Assembly: GCF_001968815.1 (NCBI RefSeq) | Contig: NZ_MIEQ01000061.1 | Span: forward strand, 1 to 64,000 | Direction of reading: 5' to 3' | DNA from: Motiliproteus sp. MSK22-1 | GTDB lineage: Bacteria > Pseudomonadota > Gammaproteobacteria > Pseudomonadales > Balneatricaceae | DNA: 64,000 nt | Made by a program: the position numbers and the translations under genes | The notes under the pieces: generated by a model | Told to the model about the DNA's origin: nothing | Databases searched by the model: none | What the model saw: only the letters and a program-made list of their open reading frames with translations | Part shown: positions 45,842-55,247 of the stretch, in pieces | Layout of the letters: each line of letters starts with the position of its first letter | How positions within the stretch are numbered: position 1 is the stretch's first letter

Positions 45842-46327
45842 TTGGACAGTTACCACTCACTTATAATTGCTCGGGTTCTTCACGTGGTGGGTGTAGTACT
45901 CTGGATAGGCGGTGTTGCGTTCGTTACTACTGTCCTGATACCTGCTCTTCGCCAACTCCCCTCGAAACAACAACGCATGGATCTGTTCGAGAGCCTGGAG
46001 GGGCGCTTTGGCACACAAGCGAAACTAGTCACACTAATCACGGGCCTTTCTGGCTTTTATATGCTCGATGCAATGGACGCCTGGAATCGGTATCAACAAG
46101 AAGGGTTCTGGTGGATTCATATGATGACCTTGATCTGGGCAATATTTACCCTGGTCCTATTTGTACTTGAACCACTTGTCCTGCATCGCTGGTTTCATCA
46201 ACAAGCCCAATTGAATAGTCAGCGAAGTTTTCTTTTACTCCATCGTATGCATTATGTGCTGTTGTTTATCAGCTTGGTCGCTGTTGCTGGTGCAATCGCA
46301 GGAGTCCGGGGCTGGACCTTTATATAG
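45842..46327 (+). CDS. CopD-like integral membrane protein
   Basis: A 161-residue protein with four hydrophobic segments. The first contains RVLHVVGVVLWIGGVAFVTT, the His-and-Trp-Gly-Gly pattern of CopD-type copper-resistance and related haem membrane proteins. A second His cluster (WWIHMM, LHRWFH, LHRMHYV) could bind metal or haem. Start is TTG after GAGAGAAG. The function is not established. Confidence 0.7.
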   Translation: MDSYHSLIIARVLHVVGVVLWIGGVAFVTTVLIPALRQLPSKQQRMDLFESLEGRFGTQAKLVTLITGLSGFYMLDAMDAWNRYQQEGFWWIHMMTLIWAIFTLVLFVLEPLVLHRWFHQQAQLNSQRSFLLLHRMHYVLLFISLVAVAGAIAGVRGWTFI

Positions 46328-46614
46328 AGACTCTCCTGCAGGTATAAAGGCTCTACTCTACGGAAAATTCAATCTATCTCCGCAGAACAACTGCCAAGAA
46401 CAATGATTTCTACCAAAGCAATTATCACCAAAGACGCCGCCCCTTCATAAAGACGCAGCCTCCTTCATAAGGTATGCTAGGACGACTGGACTACACCAAT
46501 AACACTGCGTCATTATCGTCAAAAAACCACATGCTGAAGATATGCTTTCTAAACGCCGTCAAGGGTAGATTATCCAGTATTAACAGGGTCAATTTTTAGG
46601 TTCAGGAATTTCTA

Positions 46615-46932
46615 ATGTCACAATTTAACAATGTCAGTATCGTTAAAAAAGCCAATGTTTACTTTGATGGGAATGTCACCAGCCGTGCAGTAATATTCCC
46701 AGACGGCAGTAAAAAAACACTTGGCATTATGCAGCCTGGCGAATACGAATTTGGCACAGAGGAAAAAGAACTCATGGAAATATTGGCCGGGGACCTGGAG
46801 ATTCTACTCCCAGGCTCAACAGACTGGCAGAAGGTTTCCGGCGGCGAATCGTTTGAAGTGCCAGCGCGCTCAAAATTCGGTATTCGGATTAAATCTATTA
46901 CCGACTACTGCTGCTCTTATCTAACAGACTGA
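46615..46932 (+). CDS. ppnP: Pyrimidine/purine nucleoside phosphorylase
   Basis: A 105-residue cupin-fold protein (YaiE/DUF1255) that phosphorolyses several nucleosides. Motifs are [33 protein letters not shown] and [17 protein letters not shown]. The length and end match the family. It stands alone between a CopD-like gene and a DUF2058 gene. Confidence 0.95.
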   Translation: MSQFNNVSIVKKANVYFDGNVTSRAVIFPDGSKKTLGIMQPGEYEFGTEEKELMEILAGDLEILLPGSTDWQKVSGGESFEVPARSKFGIRIKSITDYCCSYLTD

Positions 46933-47110
46933 CATCTGTTGGGTAATAATATACCGGACTGATATCGATAAGAAACTATAATCACCGTTATCATTTGCTC
47001 AACGACTATAACCAGCAGCATCTTAGTCAGTTCCGACCTGCTGGTTTATTGATTAGTGACTTTAGTATCAGCTCAAATAAACAGTCACTGTCTTGTACGA
47101 GAACAGAATC

Positions 47111-47653
47111 ATGAGTAATTCACTCCACGACCAGTTAATGAAGGCCGGGCTGGTCGATAAGAAAAAAGTTCAGGCATCTAAAAAAAATAAGCACAAACAA
47201 CGCAGTCAAAAAGGTAAAGTGGCACCGACTGAGGCTGACGAAGCCAAACTCAGGGCTCAACAGGCAAAAGCAGAAAAAGCAGAACGGGATCGGGAGCTTA
47301 ACCGTAAGCAGCAACAAGAAGCAGAGCAAAAAGCTGTTCAGGCACAGATTCGACAATTGATCGAAATGAATCGTCTGAAGAACAGGGACGGCGAGGTTGC
47401 CTACAATTTTACTGATCAACGCAAAATAAAACGCATCTACATCACGGAAGAGCTGGTGGAACAGCTAAGCCGAGGACAATTGGCTATAGCGACACTGGAT
47501 GATCGTTACGAGCTTATCCCCACCAAAGTTGCCGACAAGATCCGTCTTCGTGATGAGGCTGTGATCATTCAATATAACGAACCGCAGCAACAACAAGATG
47601 ATGAGGATGATCCTTATGCCGACTATAAGATTCCTGATGATCTGATGTGGTAA
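47111..47653 (+). CDS. DUF2058 (YaiL-type) protein
   Basis: A 180-residue cytosolic protein. It opens with MSNSLHDQLMKAGLVDKKKV, the family signature, followed by a highly charged coiled-coil (AQQAKAEKAERDRELNRKQQ) and a C-terminal domain (AYNFTDQRKIKRIYITEE). I start at ATG 47111 because the family begins there. Its role is unknown; E. coli YaiL is described as a nucleoprotein-related factor. It ends with an acidic tail (QQQDDEDDPYADY). Confidence 0.9.
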   Translation: MSNSLHDQLMKAGLVDKKKVQASKKNKHKQRSQKGKVAPTEADEAKLRAQQAKAEKAERDRELNRKQQQEAEQKAVQAQIRQLIEMNRLKNRDGEVAYNFTDQRKIKRIYITEELVEQLSRGQLAIATLDDRYELIPTKVADKIRLRDEAVIIQYNEPQQQQDDEDDPYADYKIPDDLMW

Positions 47654-47760
47654 ACCTGTATGGTAGCGAATAAAAGCATTGTTACTGCATTAAAGAATCA
47701 CATCCAAGAAGCCGGAATTGATCGACAGGATTAAATAATGCAGACAGGAATACTTGCGCT

Positions 47761-48084
47761 GTGACATTTGAGATTAGTGATTTATTGTGGCTGTTGGTTG
47801 CCTATGCCTGCATGTGGTACTGGTGGAATGCGAAAGGAGCCAAGGAACTGGCCTTGAACACCACGCGCAGGCATTGCCGGAAACTAGAGCTACAGCTACT
47901 GGATGACAGCATTGCATTAAGAGGTTTCTGGCTCAAAAGAGATAGCCGTGGCCGCACACGCCTTTGGCGATCTTATAACTTTGAGTTTTCTTCAACCGGA
48001 GACGACCGCTACCAGGGTCAAATAGTCTTACTTGGACTGAATGTTGAAACCATTGATCTCCAGACGCACAGATTTGAAAGCTAG
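47761..48084 (+). CDS. DUF3301 family membrane protein
   Basis: A 107-residue protein with one N-terminal membrane segment (ISDLLWLLVAYACMWYWW) and a cytosolic part with HCRKLELQLLDDSIALRGFW and RLWRSYNFEFSSTGDDRY, the DUF3301 pattern. Start is GTG. It follows the DUF2058 gene by 107 bp. The function is unknown. A bulged hairpin lies downstream. Confidence 0.88.
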   Translation: MTFEISDLLWLLVAYACMWYWWNAKGAKELALNTTRRHCRKLELQLLDDSIALRGFWLKRDSRGRTRLWRSYNFEFSSTGDDRYQGQIVLLGLNVETIDLQTHRFES

Positions 48085-48397
48085 GTCAGAGAAAAGGGGG
48101 CTGACGAATGACACTCATGGAAGCCTCAGTAAGCACTTGACAGGGTTACTCTTTGATCCGGTAACATGTAAAAACGTGCTTCGTAAACAAGCGTTTTAAC
48201 GCTGATCTCCGTCAAAATACCCCAAAATAGAGCAGAAATATTCTTCATACCGGTTGCCAGTTGTCCATTTTTCCACTAACTTTTCCCCTCTCATCTATCA
48301 TCTGGTAATCAAGCTGTCTGCTGTAGGCAATTGTCGAATAGCAACCGACCAATGCACGTTAAGTCATTTGGTGAAATTCAGCGACCAAGGAGTGGAA
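48085..48397. other. Intergenic region with a terminator-like hairpin
   Basis: 313 bp without a gene before the large secreted protein. It contains a bulged stem (AAAAC/GTTTT plus GCTT/AAGC, 48171-48197). Confidence 0.4.
48171..48197 (+). terminator. Terminator-like hairpin downstream of DUF3301 gene
   Basis: AAAAC and GCTT (separated by a 2-nt bulge) pair with AAGC-GTTTT around a 7-nt loop, ending in four T residues. Confidence 0.4.
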
Positions 48398-51300
48398 ATG
48401 AACACGCACCTATTCCGTTTTTTCCTGCTGTTATCCTCTTGGCTGGCAATCTATCAAGACGCCATGGCGTCCACTCAGACTTGGCGGGATGATTTCAACA
48501 CCCTCGAAGCCTGGACGGGAGAAAATCACACCACCAACAACGGCATTCTAACCCTAAACAGCCAGTTGGGACCGATCGTCGGCAAATCATCGCACCTGAG
48601 TGAAGGCCAGGGCCATGTCAGCTTCAGGGTAAAGCCCGCAGACGGAACACCCGGATACGCCAATCTTAAAATTCATCTGTTTACCGACGCCGAGGGACAA
48701 CTAAACAGTGATAGCTATACACTGGCCCTGACCGGCGCTCAGAACAAGTACTTCAAAGTATCCCGCGCGGGGTACGAAACGCTCTATTACTCCGGCAGTA
48801 ACGGTGGATTGCTGTCCGGACCCGGTAACTGGCATCAGATAGAAATGGAAATTATTGATAGCCAATTAAGGGTTATTCGAGATGATGTTGAGGTTTTAAC
48901 GTTAGAGTTACCATCACAGAGTATTGACCCCAGTAAACAGTACCTGTCTATTGATCCTAAGGGCGCCCAATGGGACCTTGACTGGCTGGAAGCCAGTCAG
49001 ACCGGGAACAACACAGGCGAGACGGATGGTGACAACTCAGCACCGACAACAACCTGGCGGGAAGAATTTTCAGACTTGGCTTTGTGGAATGGCGGCCCCC
49101 AGTCTCTAAGTAATGGTGTACTGACACTTTCCAGCAATTCCAACCGGATTGTCACTAAACTGGAAAACGCTCAAAGACCAAACTCCACTGTCCGCTTTAA
49201 AGTAAAACCCAGTGACGGAACTCCTGAGTATGCAAATCTATACATCCATGTCTTCACAGACGCCCAGGGCAATACCGTTGAAGATAGCTACACTCTGACG
49301 CTAACCGGCACCGAGAGTAAATTCTTCAAACTCTCCCAGTCCGGTTACAAAAACCTCTATTACTCGGGTAAGGGCCAGGGTTTGCTGTCGGGACCCGGTA
49401 ATTGGCACGAGTTAAGCCTTGTTTTCGGCCAACAAACGCTATCTGTCCTGCGCGATGGGGAAGAAGTGTATTCGATGGCGGTGCCAGAATTAGATACCGC
49501 AGCCAGTAATGGCTACCTGTCTCTGTATGCCAGAAGCGGCAACTGGGATTTTGACTGGCTTGAGATTGAAACGACAAGCGGCAACGGCAATCCCGGAGAT
49601 ATTGATTCCGACAATGACGGTGTATCCGATGATCTCGATGCATTCCCGGATAATCCTGACTATCAGTACGATACAGACCAGGATGGCCTTCCAGACAGTT
49701 ACGAAACACTTTATGGCCTGGACCCATCCCACCCAGACAGCGACCTGGACTCAGATAATGATGGGGTAAGCAATCTGGAGGAATTTACCAATGGAACCGA
49801 TCCCACTTCAGCGGATCTGGCACTCCTTCCACCAACAGATCTAAATGCCAGTGTACTGAGCGCAAGCAGTATCAAATTGAGCTGGCAGGCTTCCAACAGT
49901 GAATCTATTGCCGGTTATCATATCTACCGTGACGGTTCATGGCTGGCAACGGTGCAGGAACTGGAGTTCACAGATAATAGCCTGCTGCCTGACAGCTCCT
50001 ATCAATATCAACTTGCGAGCTTTGATCAGTCGGACAACCTGTCTACTTTGACAGAACCGGTCTCGGCAACGACTAATCCGGAAAGTGTATCCATTGCCAA
50101 TATTCTGCCGAATAATCCAGAAGCACCGCAAATCCGTTCGATTCCAGACCAGGGTAACTTTACGGTCCTGCAAGGAACTACATACAGTTATACTCCTGAG
50201 ATTATATCGAATGGCTCTGAAGTCCAATGGCGCAAAGCCTACGGTCCTGACGACCTGACTGTCGACCCACACACAGGTAAAGTCACCTGGCAGATACCAG
50301 AAGAGCTGCCTGGAGAAAGCTTCCATATCGGCGTTCTGGCTGCTAATGACAAAGGATTCAATATCGAAACCTGGGTTCTGACCGTAGGCAGCGGGCAAAC
50401 CCTTTATATGGGCGCCAACGAGGAACTGAAAGACCTGACCAGTGCTCTGGCAGTCATGAACTCCGGGGATACTTTGATTGTTCGTAATGGCGTTTACAAA
50501 GGCGACGCCAACCGGATGGGCGACTTTGGTAATCGTAAACGGGTAGGACCTCCGGCTGGGACTCCAGCAAACTTCACCACCGTGATTGCCGAAGACCCTG
50601 GCAAGGTTATCTTTGATTCGGAAGGGACGGCAAAACATCGCCCATTCCACTTAGTCGGCAAAAGCACTCATCCCGACTGGGGACATGTATCTTCCGCTGA
50701 CAGCTATGAACAACGCTCCTATATAGCGCTTAAGGGCATGGTTGCGAAAAACTCTGATGGCGCCGGTATTCGCCTCGATAATGTTGACCATGTCAAGCTG
50801 GTCGATATGGGCGTGGTAGATGCAGGCCGCAGCACAGGTGCAATGAGCGCTAACGTTTACATTTCAAGAAGCCAATACGTCCTCGCTGAAGGCCTTTATC
50901 TTTGGGGTCGCGGACGTTATAAACTGCAATTCTACCGTGCCTCGGAATCAATCGCCCGGCGCATCGTCGCCCGCATTGATGAATATCATGGGAATGAGCC
51001 CCTGGGAGGACTGGTAGCATACTGTTCGAAGAACATGCGCTTCCAAAACAATATCGTCGTTGATGGAAATGCCAGACGTTTCTGGACCGATACTAAAAAT
51101 CTGGCCAATATTTACGGTATTCCTGCCACCAATTGCGGCAACTACCCGGAGAATATCGTTTTCGAACGAAGTATTGGACTGAATACCGATCTGGGACTTA
51201 TGGCCACCTGGGCTGACTCTCAGGATAATAACAAGCCTGCTATCTGGCGGGATGTTATCGGCTGGGACCTTGAGCCCGCCAAGTACCGTCACGGCGTTGG

Positions 51301-52879
51301 TAATCATATCCCAGTGCTGTCCGCACCGGGGCCTTCTATAAGTAACAACATTACCCTGGGCGAAATAAATTTCTACGATAGCAGCTATTTTCTCTACAGT
51401 CGGAATCGAAGCAGCTATATCAACAACTCTATTTTACACAACCTGGGTTACAGGAATGGCTCGCTGATGTACCAAGGTGATCTGTTGAGAAACACTCGCG
51501 CAGGCCAGGAGCTTGGACTTGATCACAACAACATCTTCGGATTTTTGGGACAAACCAGTGCCAATGGTGCAGGAGACGTTTACTCGAACAATGAATCATC
51601 CATTGATCCTGAATTCGAAACCTTCCTGAAACTACCGGACAACTCCCCTCTACTCCATATGGGACAAAACGGGACTCGTCTGGGGGCTGAGGTGCTCAAT
51701 TTTATAGGCAAGTCAGGTACCTTCTACGGTGATAGCGCATTCGAGAGTGATGCTGATGTTTACATGTGGCCGTTTCCTCAGGAAACCTTGATTCAACGAC
51801 ACTTCAGAAATTATCGCTTTAATGGAGCAACGGTGAATGATGATGGATCAACAGGTCCAGAGCAAACTCTGTATGGTGCTCGTGGGTTTGCCGGTTGTGA
51901 TGAAACAGAACAGGAACTTACCCAGCGCCAAGCATCTTATGGCTGCCAAACTGAGAAGACCGGGCTCAATAATAAGGATCCCCTGACACTATCATCCTAT
52001 ATCTGGGAATATCTGGGTACCGAATGCTCTGCGGAAAACTGCGGATACTACCAGGCAACACCGGACAGCGACGTTCAGGGACCGTACCCCCTTGATCAAT
52101 ACCATAAAATCACAGAGGTTTCGCTCCTTACTTCTAACGGTGATCTCTCTGGTATTACCTATAACTCCGAGCTGGACCAGTTTATTACCATTCACAATGG
52201 CGACAAATACATGAACCTGTTTGACGGCGACATGAACTTTATCAGCCAGATGAACAATGGCTATAATGGCAACGACCATGAAGATCTCCTGTTCATCGGT
52301 GAAAAAAATGGTCAGCATGAATACGCAGTTGTTGATGAATACGGACGGCTGTTTCTCGGTACCATCGATCCCGGTGCAAGTCTGAGATACGGGGACTTTC
52401 AACGGATTACCTACGCGGATCTCCCTCTGAAGAAAAACAATGGAGGAGAAGGTGTAGCCTATGACGCTGCAAACGATACTTTTTATGTCTGTGTAGAAGG
52501 ACAGGTCGCTCCTTCTCCCATGGTTATCTATCAGTTCCAGCGCCCTGCAACCGATCAGGACATCAGTTACCAGGATTCACAGCTGACAGTCACTTCGCCT
52601 TTCGACGCGGAAACATTGAGACCTCTGATAAACGACATATCCAGTTGCTATTTTAATACCACCAATAACAGCTTGCTGCTGATGAGCGATGTCAGTGAAA
52701 AAATCATTGAAGTATCACTCTCTGGCCAGGTATTGAATACCTTAAGCATCGACGAGGACTTTCTCAATAATGCTCAGGGTAGTCAATTTGAAGGTATGAC
52801 CTTTAGCCGAGATTATTCAAAGCTGATACTGGTCAGTGAAGACAACCATTATGTGATCTATCAGTATCAGGCTCCCTGA
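48398..52879 (+). CDS. Large secreted multidomain beta-helix protein with SdiA-regulated-like C-terminal domain
   Basis: A 1493-residue exported protein. I start at ATG 48398 (AAGGAG 5-10 bases upstream; signal peptide ending near DAMA) rather than the longer frame. Domains in order: two homologous beta-sandwich-like repeats (about 26-198 and 218-392, sharing VKPxDGTPxYANL, LLSGPGNWH and D-W-L-E); thrombospondin type 3 calcium repeats (402-475, DSDNDGVSDD and similar); a fibronectin type III domain (about 478-562); an Ig/cadherin-like domain (575-665); a right-handed beta-helix region (about 668-1138) resembling polysaccharide lyase or pectate-lyase folds; a linker; and a C-terminal domain (1240-1493) with the SdiA-regulated/beta-propeller pattern (GVAYDAANDTFYVCVEG). 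It probably binds and cuts an extracellular polysaccharide. The substrate is unknown. Confidence 0.8.
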   Translation: MNTHLFRFFLLLSSWLAIYQDAMASTQTWRDDFNTLEAWTGENHTTNNGILTLNSQLGPIVGKSSHLSEGQGHVSFRVKPADGTPGYANLKIHLFTDAEGQLNSDSYTLALTGAQNKYFKVSRAGYETLYYSGSNGGLLSGPGNWHQIEMEIIDSQLRVIRDDVEVLTLELPSQSIDPSKQYLSIDPKGAQWDLDWLEASQTGNNTGETDGDNSAPTTTWREEFSDLALWNGGPQSLSNGVLTLSSNSNRIVTKLENAQRPNSTVRFKVKPSDGTPEYANLYIHVFTDAQGNTVEDSYTLTLTGTESKFFKLSQSGYKNLYYSGKGQGLLSGPGNWHELSLVFGQQTLSVLRDGEEVYSMAVPELDTAASNGYLSLYARSGNWDFDWLEIETTSGNGNPGDIDSDNDGVSDDLDAFPDNPDYQYDTDQDGLPDSYETLYGLDPSHPDSDLDSDNDGVSNLEEFTNGTDPTSADLALLPPTDLNASVLSASSIKLSWQASNSESIAGYHIYRDGSWLATVQELEFTDNSLLPDSSYQYQLASFDQSDNLSTLTEPVSATTNPESVSIANILPNNPEAPQIRSIPDQGNFTVLQGTTYSYTPEIISNGSEVQWRKAYGPDDLTVDPHTGKVTWQIPEELPGESFHIGVLAANDKGFNIETWVLTVGSGQTLYMGANEELKDLTSALAVMNSGDTLIVRNGVYKGDANRMGDFGNRKRVGPPAGTPANFTTVIAEDPGKVIFDSEGTAKHRPFHLVGKSTHPDWGHVSSADSYEQRSYIALKGMVAKNSDGAGIRLDNVDHVKLVDMGVVDAGRSTGAMSANVYISRSQYVLAEGLYLWGRGRYKLQFYRASESIARRIVARIDEYHGNEPLGGLVAYCSKNMRFQNNIVVDGNARRFWTDTKNLANIYGIPATNCGNYPENIVFERSIGLNTDLGLMATWADSQDNNKPAIWRDVIGWDLEPAKYRHGVGNHIPVLSAPGPSISNNITLGEINFYDSSYFLYSRNRSSYINNSILHNLGYRNGSLMYQGDLLRNTRAGQELGLDHNNIFGFLGQTSANGAGDVYSNNESSIDPEFETFLKLPDNSPLLHMGQNGTRLGAEVLNFIGKSGTFYGDSAFESDADVYMWPFPQETLIQRHFRNYRFNGATVNDDGSTGPEQTLYGARGFAGCDETEQELTQRQASYGCQTEKTGLNNKDPLTLSSYIWEYLGTECSAENCGYYQATPDSDVQGPYPLDQYHKITEVSLLTSNGDLSGITYNSELDQFITIHNGDKYMNLFDGDMNFISQMNNGYNGNDHEDLLFIGEKNGQHEYAVVDEYGRLFLGTIDPGASLRYGDFQRITYADLPLKKNNGGEGVAYDAANDTFYVCVEGQVAPSPMVIYQFQRPATDQDISYQDSQLTVTSPFDAETLRPLINDISSCYFNTTNNSLLLMSDVSEKIIEVSLSGQVLNTLSIDEDFLNNAQGSQFEGMTFSRDYSKLILVSEDNHYVIYQYQAP

Positions 52880-52909
52880 TACAAGCAGGTTAAAAAACGA
52901 ATCTGCAAG

Positions 52910-52933
52910 CAGGCCACAGCAATATGTGGCCTG
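52910..52933 (+). terminator. 9-bp hairpin after the beta-helix gene
   Basis: CAGGCCACA (52910-52918) pairs with TGTGGCCTG (52925-52933), 6-nt loop. No U tract. Confidence 0.55.
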
Positions 52934-52987
52934 TGAGTATTCGGCCACTGATCAATTGGGGCATCTTAATCCAGTAAAGACAATTCA

Positions 52988-53017
52988 ATTTGCCTGGGGA
53001 TTTCAATCCAGGCAAAT
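52988..53017. terminator. 10-bp hairpin
   Basis: ATTTGCCTGG (52988-52997) pairs with CCAGGCAAAT (53008-53017), 10-nt loop. It is a second stem downstream of the beta-helix gene. Confidence 0.5.
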
Positions 53018-53282
53018 ACTCTCACCTTCACCACAAGCTCCCACCTATAGCGTTAACCCAGTGATCATCAGCCATCTGAATACACCATAACCGCACTCTG
53101 ACTGTTTTCGTTAACATATTTCATACAAATCAATTTCATTCAAACAACGGTTAGATAAAAAGGTCAAAGTAGTTCAGAATGCTTGTCACCATAACGCGAC
53201 ATATCAGTTTAATCGCGGTATCCTTCTGCAACAGCATAGATCGAATCAGATTACAGATTCTTTCCCCGGGGATAATCCTTTG

Positions 53283-53810
53283 ATGGCAGCTAATAACCCT
53301 TGTGTCGTTCGTCCTCTCGCTGCCGCCGATACCGTTGCATTCAGAGATCTGAGACTCAATGCAATTACACTAAATCCAGAGTGCTTCTGTACGGCTTTAT
53401 CTGAAGCAAAACTGCAGGATGTTCACTACTATCAAGCACTGATCAGACAAACTGATAACTCACCACACCAGCTATTATTTGGAGCCTTCAGCCCAGAAGG
53501 TAAGCTACTCGGGGTTATTGGACTGGAACGGATGTCTGGAACCCTCAGAGCTCACCGAGCTCGATTCTGGGGACTGATAACTGATACAAAATATCGCCGA
53601 CAGGGCATAGCACGCCAACTTTGCACTCATGCAATCAATCAAGCCCGTACCATGTCAGTGGAAAAACTTAGCATTGAATTGACAGGGGAAGCCGTACCGG
53701 CATTACACCTCTATCGCAGTCTTGGCTTTCGAATTGAAAGTGTTGAACCCCTGGCCCTGAAGCTGGATGACCGCTATCTCGACGAGATTCGTATGGCTCT
53801 GTGCTTTTAG
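53283..53810 (+). CDS. GNAT family N-acetyltransferase
   Basis: A 175-residue acetyltransferase. The acetyl-CoA loop is visible as RRQGIARQLCTHAINQA (about 103-119), preceded by a LIGLxR-type strand (GVIGLERMSG) and the central FWGLITDTKYRRQGIA block. The C-terminal ALHLYRSLGFRIESVEPLAL is typical. I start at ATG 53283 rather than the preceding TTG. The substrate is unknown. It stands alone. Confidence 0.88.
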   Translation: MAANNPCVVRPLAAADTVAFRDLRLNAITLNPECFCTALSEAKLQDVHYYQALIRQTDNSPHQLLFGAFSPEGKLLGVIGLERMSGTLRAHRARFWGLITDTKYRRQGIARQLCTHAINQARTMSVEKLSIELTGEAVPALHLYRSLGFRIESVEPLALKLDDRYLDEIRMALCF

Positions 53811-53872
53811 CCCATATTTTCAAGGTAAAGCGGCCTGTCGTAGTTAACCGACTCGTATCATCCCGACACCCT

Positions 53873-54012
53873 TTGTATACGACACTATCCTTCTGATTCT
53901 AATTGTCACCCATACAAAAAACAGATTGACCGTGATTTTCTGAGATGTATTCTCATATATTGCAATAAAGTGATATCCCTTAAACTACATACAAAAATTG
54001 TATGCATACAAT
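53873..54012. promoter_or_regulatory. Cluster of TTGTATG/CATACAA operator half-sites upstream of the aminotransferase
   Basis: A perfect 16-bp palindrome ATTGTATGCATACAAT lies at 53997-54012, just before the start codon. An overlapping inverted repeat, CATACAA-aaa-TTGTATG, covers 53988-54004. Further half-sites are TTGTATAC at 53873-53880 and CATACAA at 53911-53917. The half-site resembles GntR-family operators. No GntR-type gene is in this window. Confidence 0.65.
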
Positions 54013-54024
54013 AAAGATAAACTC

Positions 54025-55176
54025 ATGTTTGCTCAGCGTATCAACCGACTCAGCGGCTCTTTAATCCGTGAAATACTGTCCCTGGCAGATAAAGGAGATG
54101 TTATATCCTTTGCGGGAGGGTTACCTTCACCAGAAGCCATGCCGGATTTAAATCTTGCCAATATTCCTCAATCCATGCGTCAGTATGGAGCAACTGAAGG
54201 AGAACGTTCTCTTCGGGAATCTATTGCTCAAGAGCTTTGCAATCGAGGAAGAGAATGTTGCCCGGAGCAGGTGTTAATCACCTCAGGGTCTCAGCAGGGC
54301 ATAGACCTGATAGCAAAATTATTTGTCGACGAAGGCGCTCCTGTACTCATGGAATCGCCCAGTTATCTGGCGGCAATTCAGGCTTTCAAGTTATTTGGTG
54401 CCGATATTAAGCCGATCTCCTTGCAGACCGGCGGCCTGGACCTGGAAGTATTGAATAAGTTGAAACAGCCGGAACAATTACGTTTTGCTTATCTTATCCC
54501 CACTTTTCAGAACCCTTCAGGCTGCTGCTACGATATGCCCACGCGGGAAGCCGTCGCGGAATGGCTAACAACCCATAAAATTCCGTTGATAGAAGACGAA
54601 CCCTATCGGGAGCTGGTTTATTCAGCGTCAGAACGCACTCCCATCTGCTCCTTGATTGCTGACTCGCCCTGGGTATCACTGGGGACTTTCTCAAAGACAG
54701 GAATTCCCGGATTCCGAGTGGGTTACCTCACTTGCTCTGAAGATTTACACCCTTACTTCGTCAAGCTAAAACAGGCTACGGATCTTCATAGTAACCGTAT
54801 CGGACAACACTGGGCCTGGGACTATATCAATGGACCTCTATACCCTCAGCAGCTACAAAAAATACGAGAATTATATCGAAGTCGTCGCGATACGATGGCG
54901 AGCGCTTTGGCAATGCACTTTTCCGATCTGGCCAAATGGCAGACGCCTGCTGGAGGATTGTTTTTCTGGTTGCAGCTGAACAGCCCGCAAGATACACGAG
55001 AACTCTTACCTGTTGCTTTACAACAAGGAGTAGCCTTTATGCCCGGGGAAGCGTTCTATTCAGACTCAGAGCCTCCTAAGGGGGCCATGAGGTTAAACTT
55101 CAGCCATGCATCGGCTGAACAAATCGACCAAGGACTAGAACGCCTGGCAGACGTTATTCGCCGGGGACTTAATTGA
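54025..55176 (+). CDS. PLP-dependent aminotransferase (class I/II, 2-aminoadipate-type)
   Basis: A 383-residue fold-type I aminotransferase. Motifs are ISFAGGLPSPEAMPD near the N terminus, YGATEGERSLRESIA, ITSGSQQGIDLIAKL, the PTFQNPSGCCYD block and GTFSKTGIPGFRVGYL, where the Lys binds PLP. This is the MocR/2-aminoadipate-transaminase-like group but without a fused DNA-binding domain. I start at ATG 54025: an upstream TTG at 53998 lies inside the palindromic operator. The operator cluster implies control by a GntR-type repressor encoded elsewhere. Confidence 0.9.
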   Translation: MFAQRINRLSGSLIREILSLADKGDVISFAGGLPSPEAMPDLNLANIPQSMRQYGATEGERSLRESIAQELCNRGRECCPEQVLITSGSQQGIDLIAKLFVDEGAPVLMESPSYLAAIQAFKLFGADIKPISLQTGGLDLEVLNKLKQPEQLRFAYLIPTFQNPSGCCYDMPTREAVAEWLTTHKIPLIEDEPYRELVYSASERTPICSLIADSPWVSLGTFSKTGIPGFRVGYLTCSEDLHPYFVKLKQATDLHSNRIGQHWAWDYINGPLYPQQLQKIRELYRSRRDTMASALAMHFSDLAKWQTPAGGLFFWLQLNSPQDTRELLPVALQQGVAFMPGEAFYSDSEPPKGAMRLNFSHASAEQIDQGLERLADVIRRGLN

Positions 55177-55192
55177 CGAAGTCTATGGAATA

Positions 55193-55220
55193 GCGACGAT
55201 GCCCTGGCAGGCATCGTCGC
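55193..55220. terminator. 11-bp hairpin between convergent aminotransferase and slyD genes
   Basis: GCGACGATGCC (55193-55203) pairs perfectly with 55210-55220 around a 6-nt loop. No U tract. Confidence 0.6.
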
Positions 55221-55247
55221 AGAACCGATTGGCAGTTATATCCAGTG

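Larger units (their letters stand above)
52880..53282. other. Intergenic region with two perfect hairpins
   Basis: 403 bp without a gene. The hairpins at 52910-52933 and 52988-53017 are listed separately; the rest is AT-rich. Confidence 0.5.

Noticed and set aside
47660-47734. 24-codon frame between the DUF2058 and DUF3301 genes
   Set aside because: No ribosome binding site and no recognisable sequence; too short to support.
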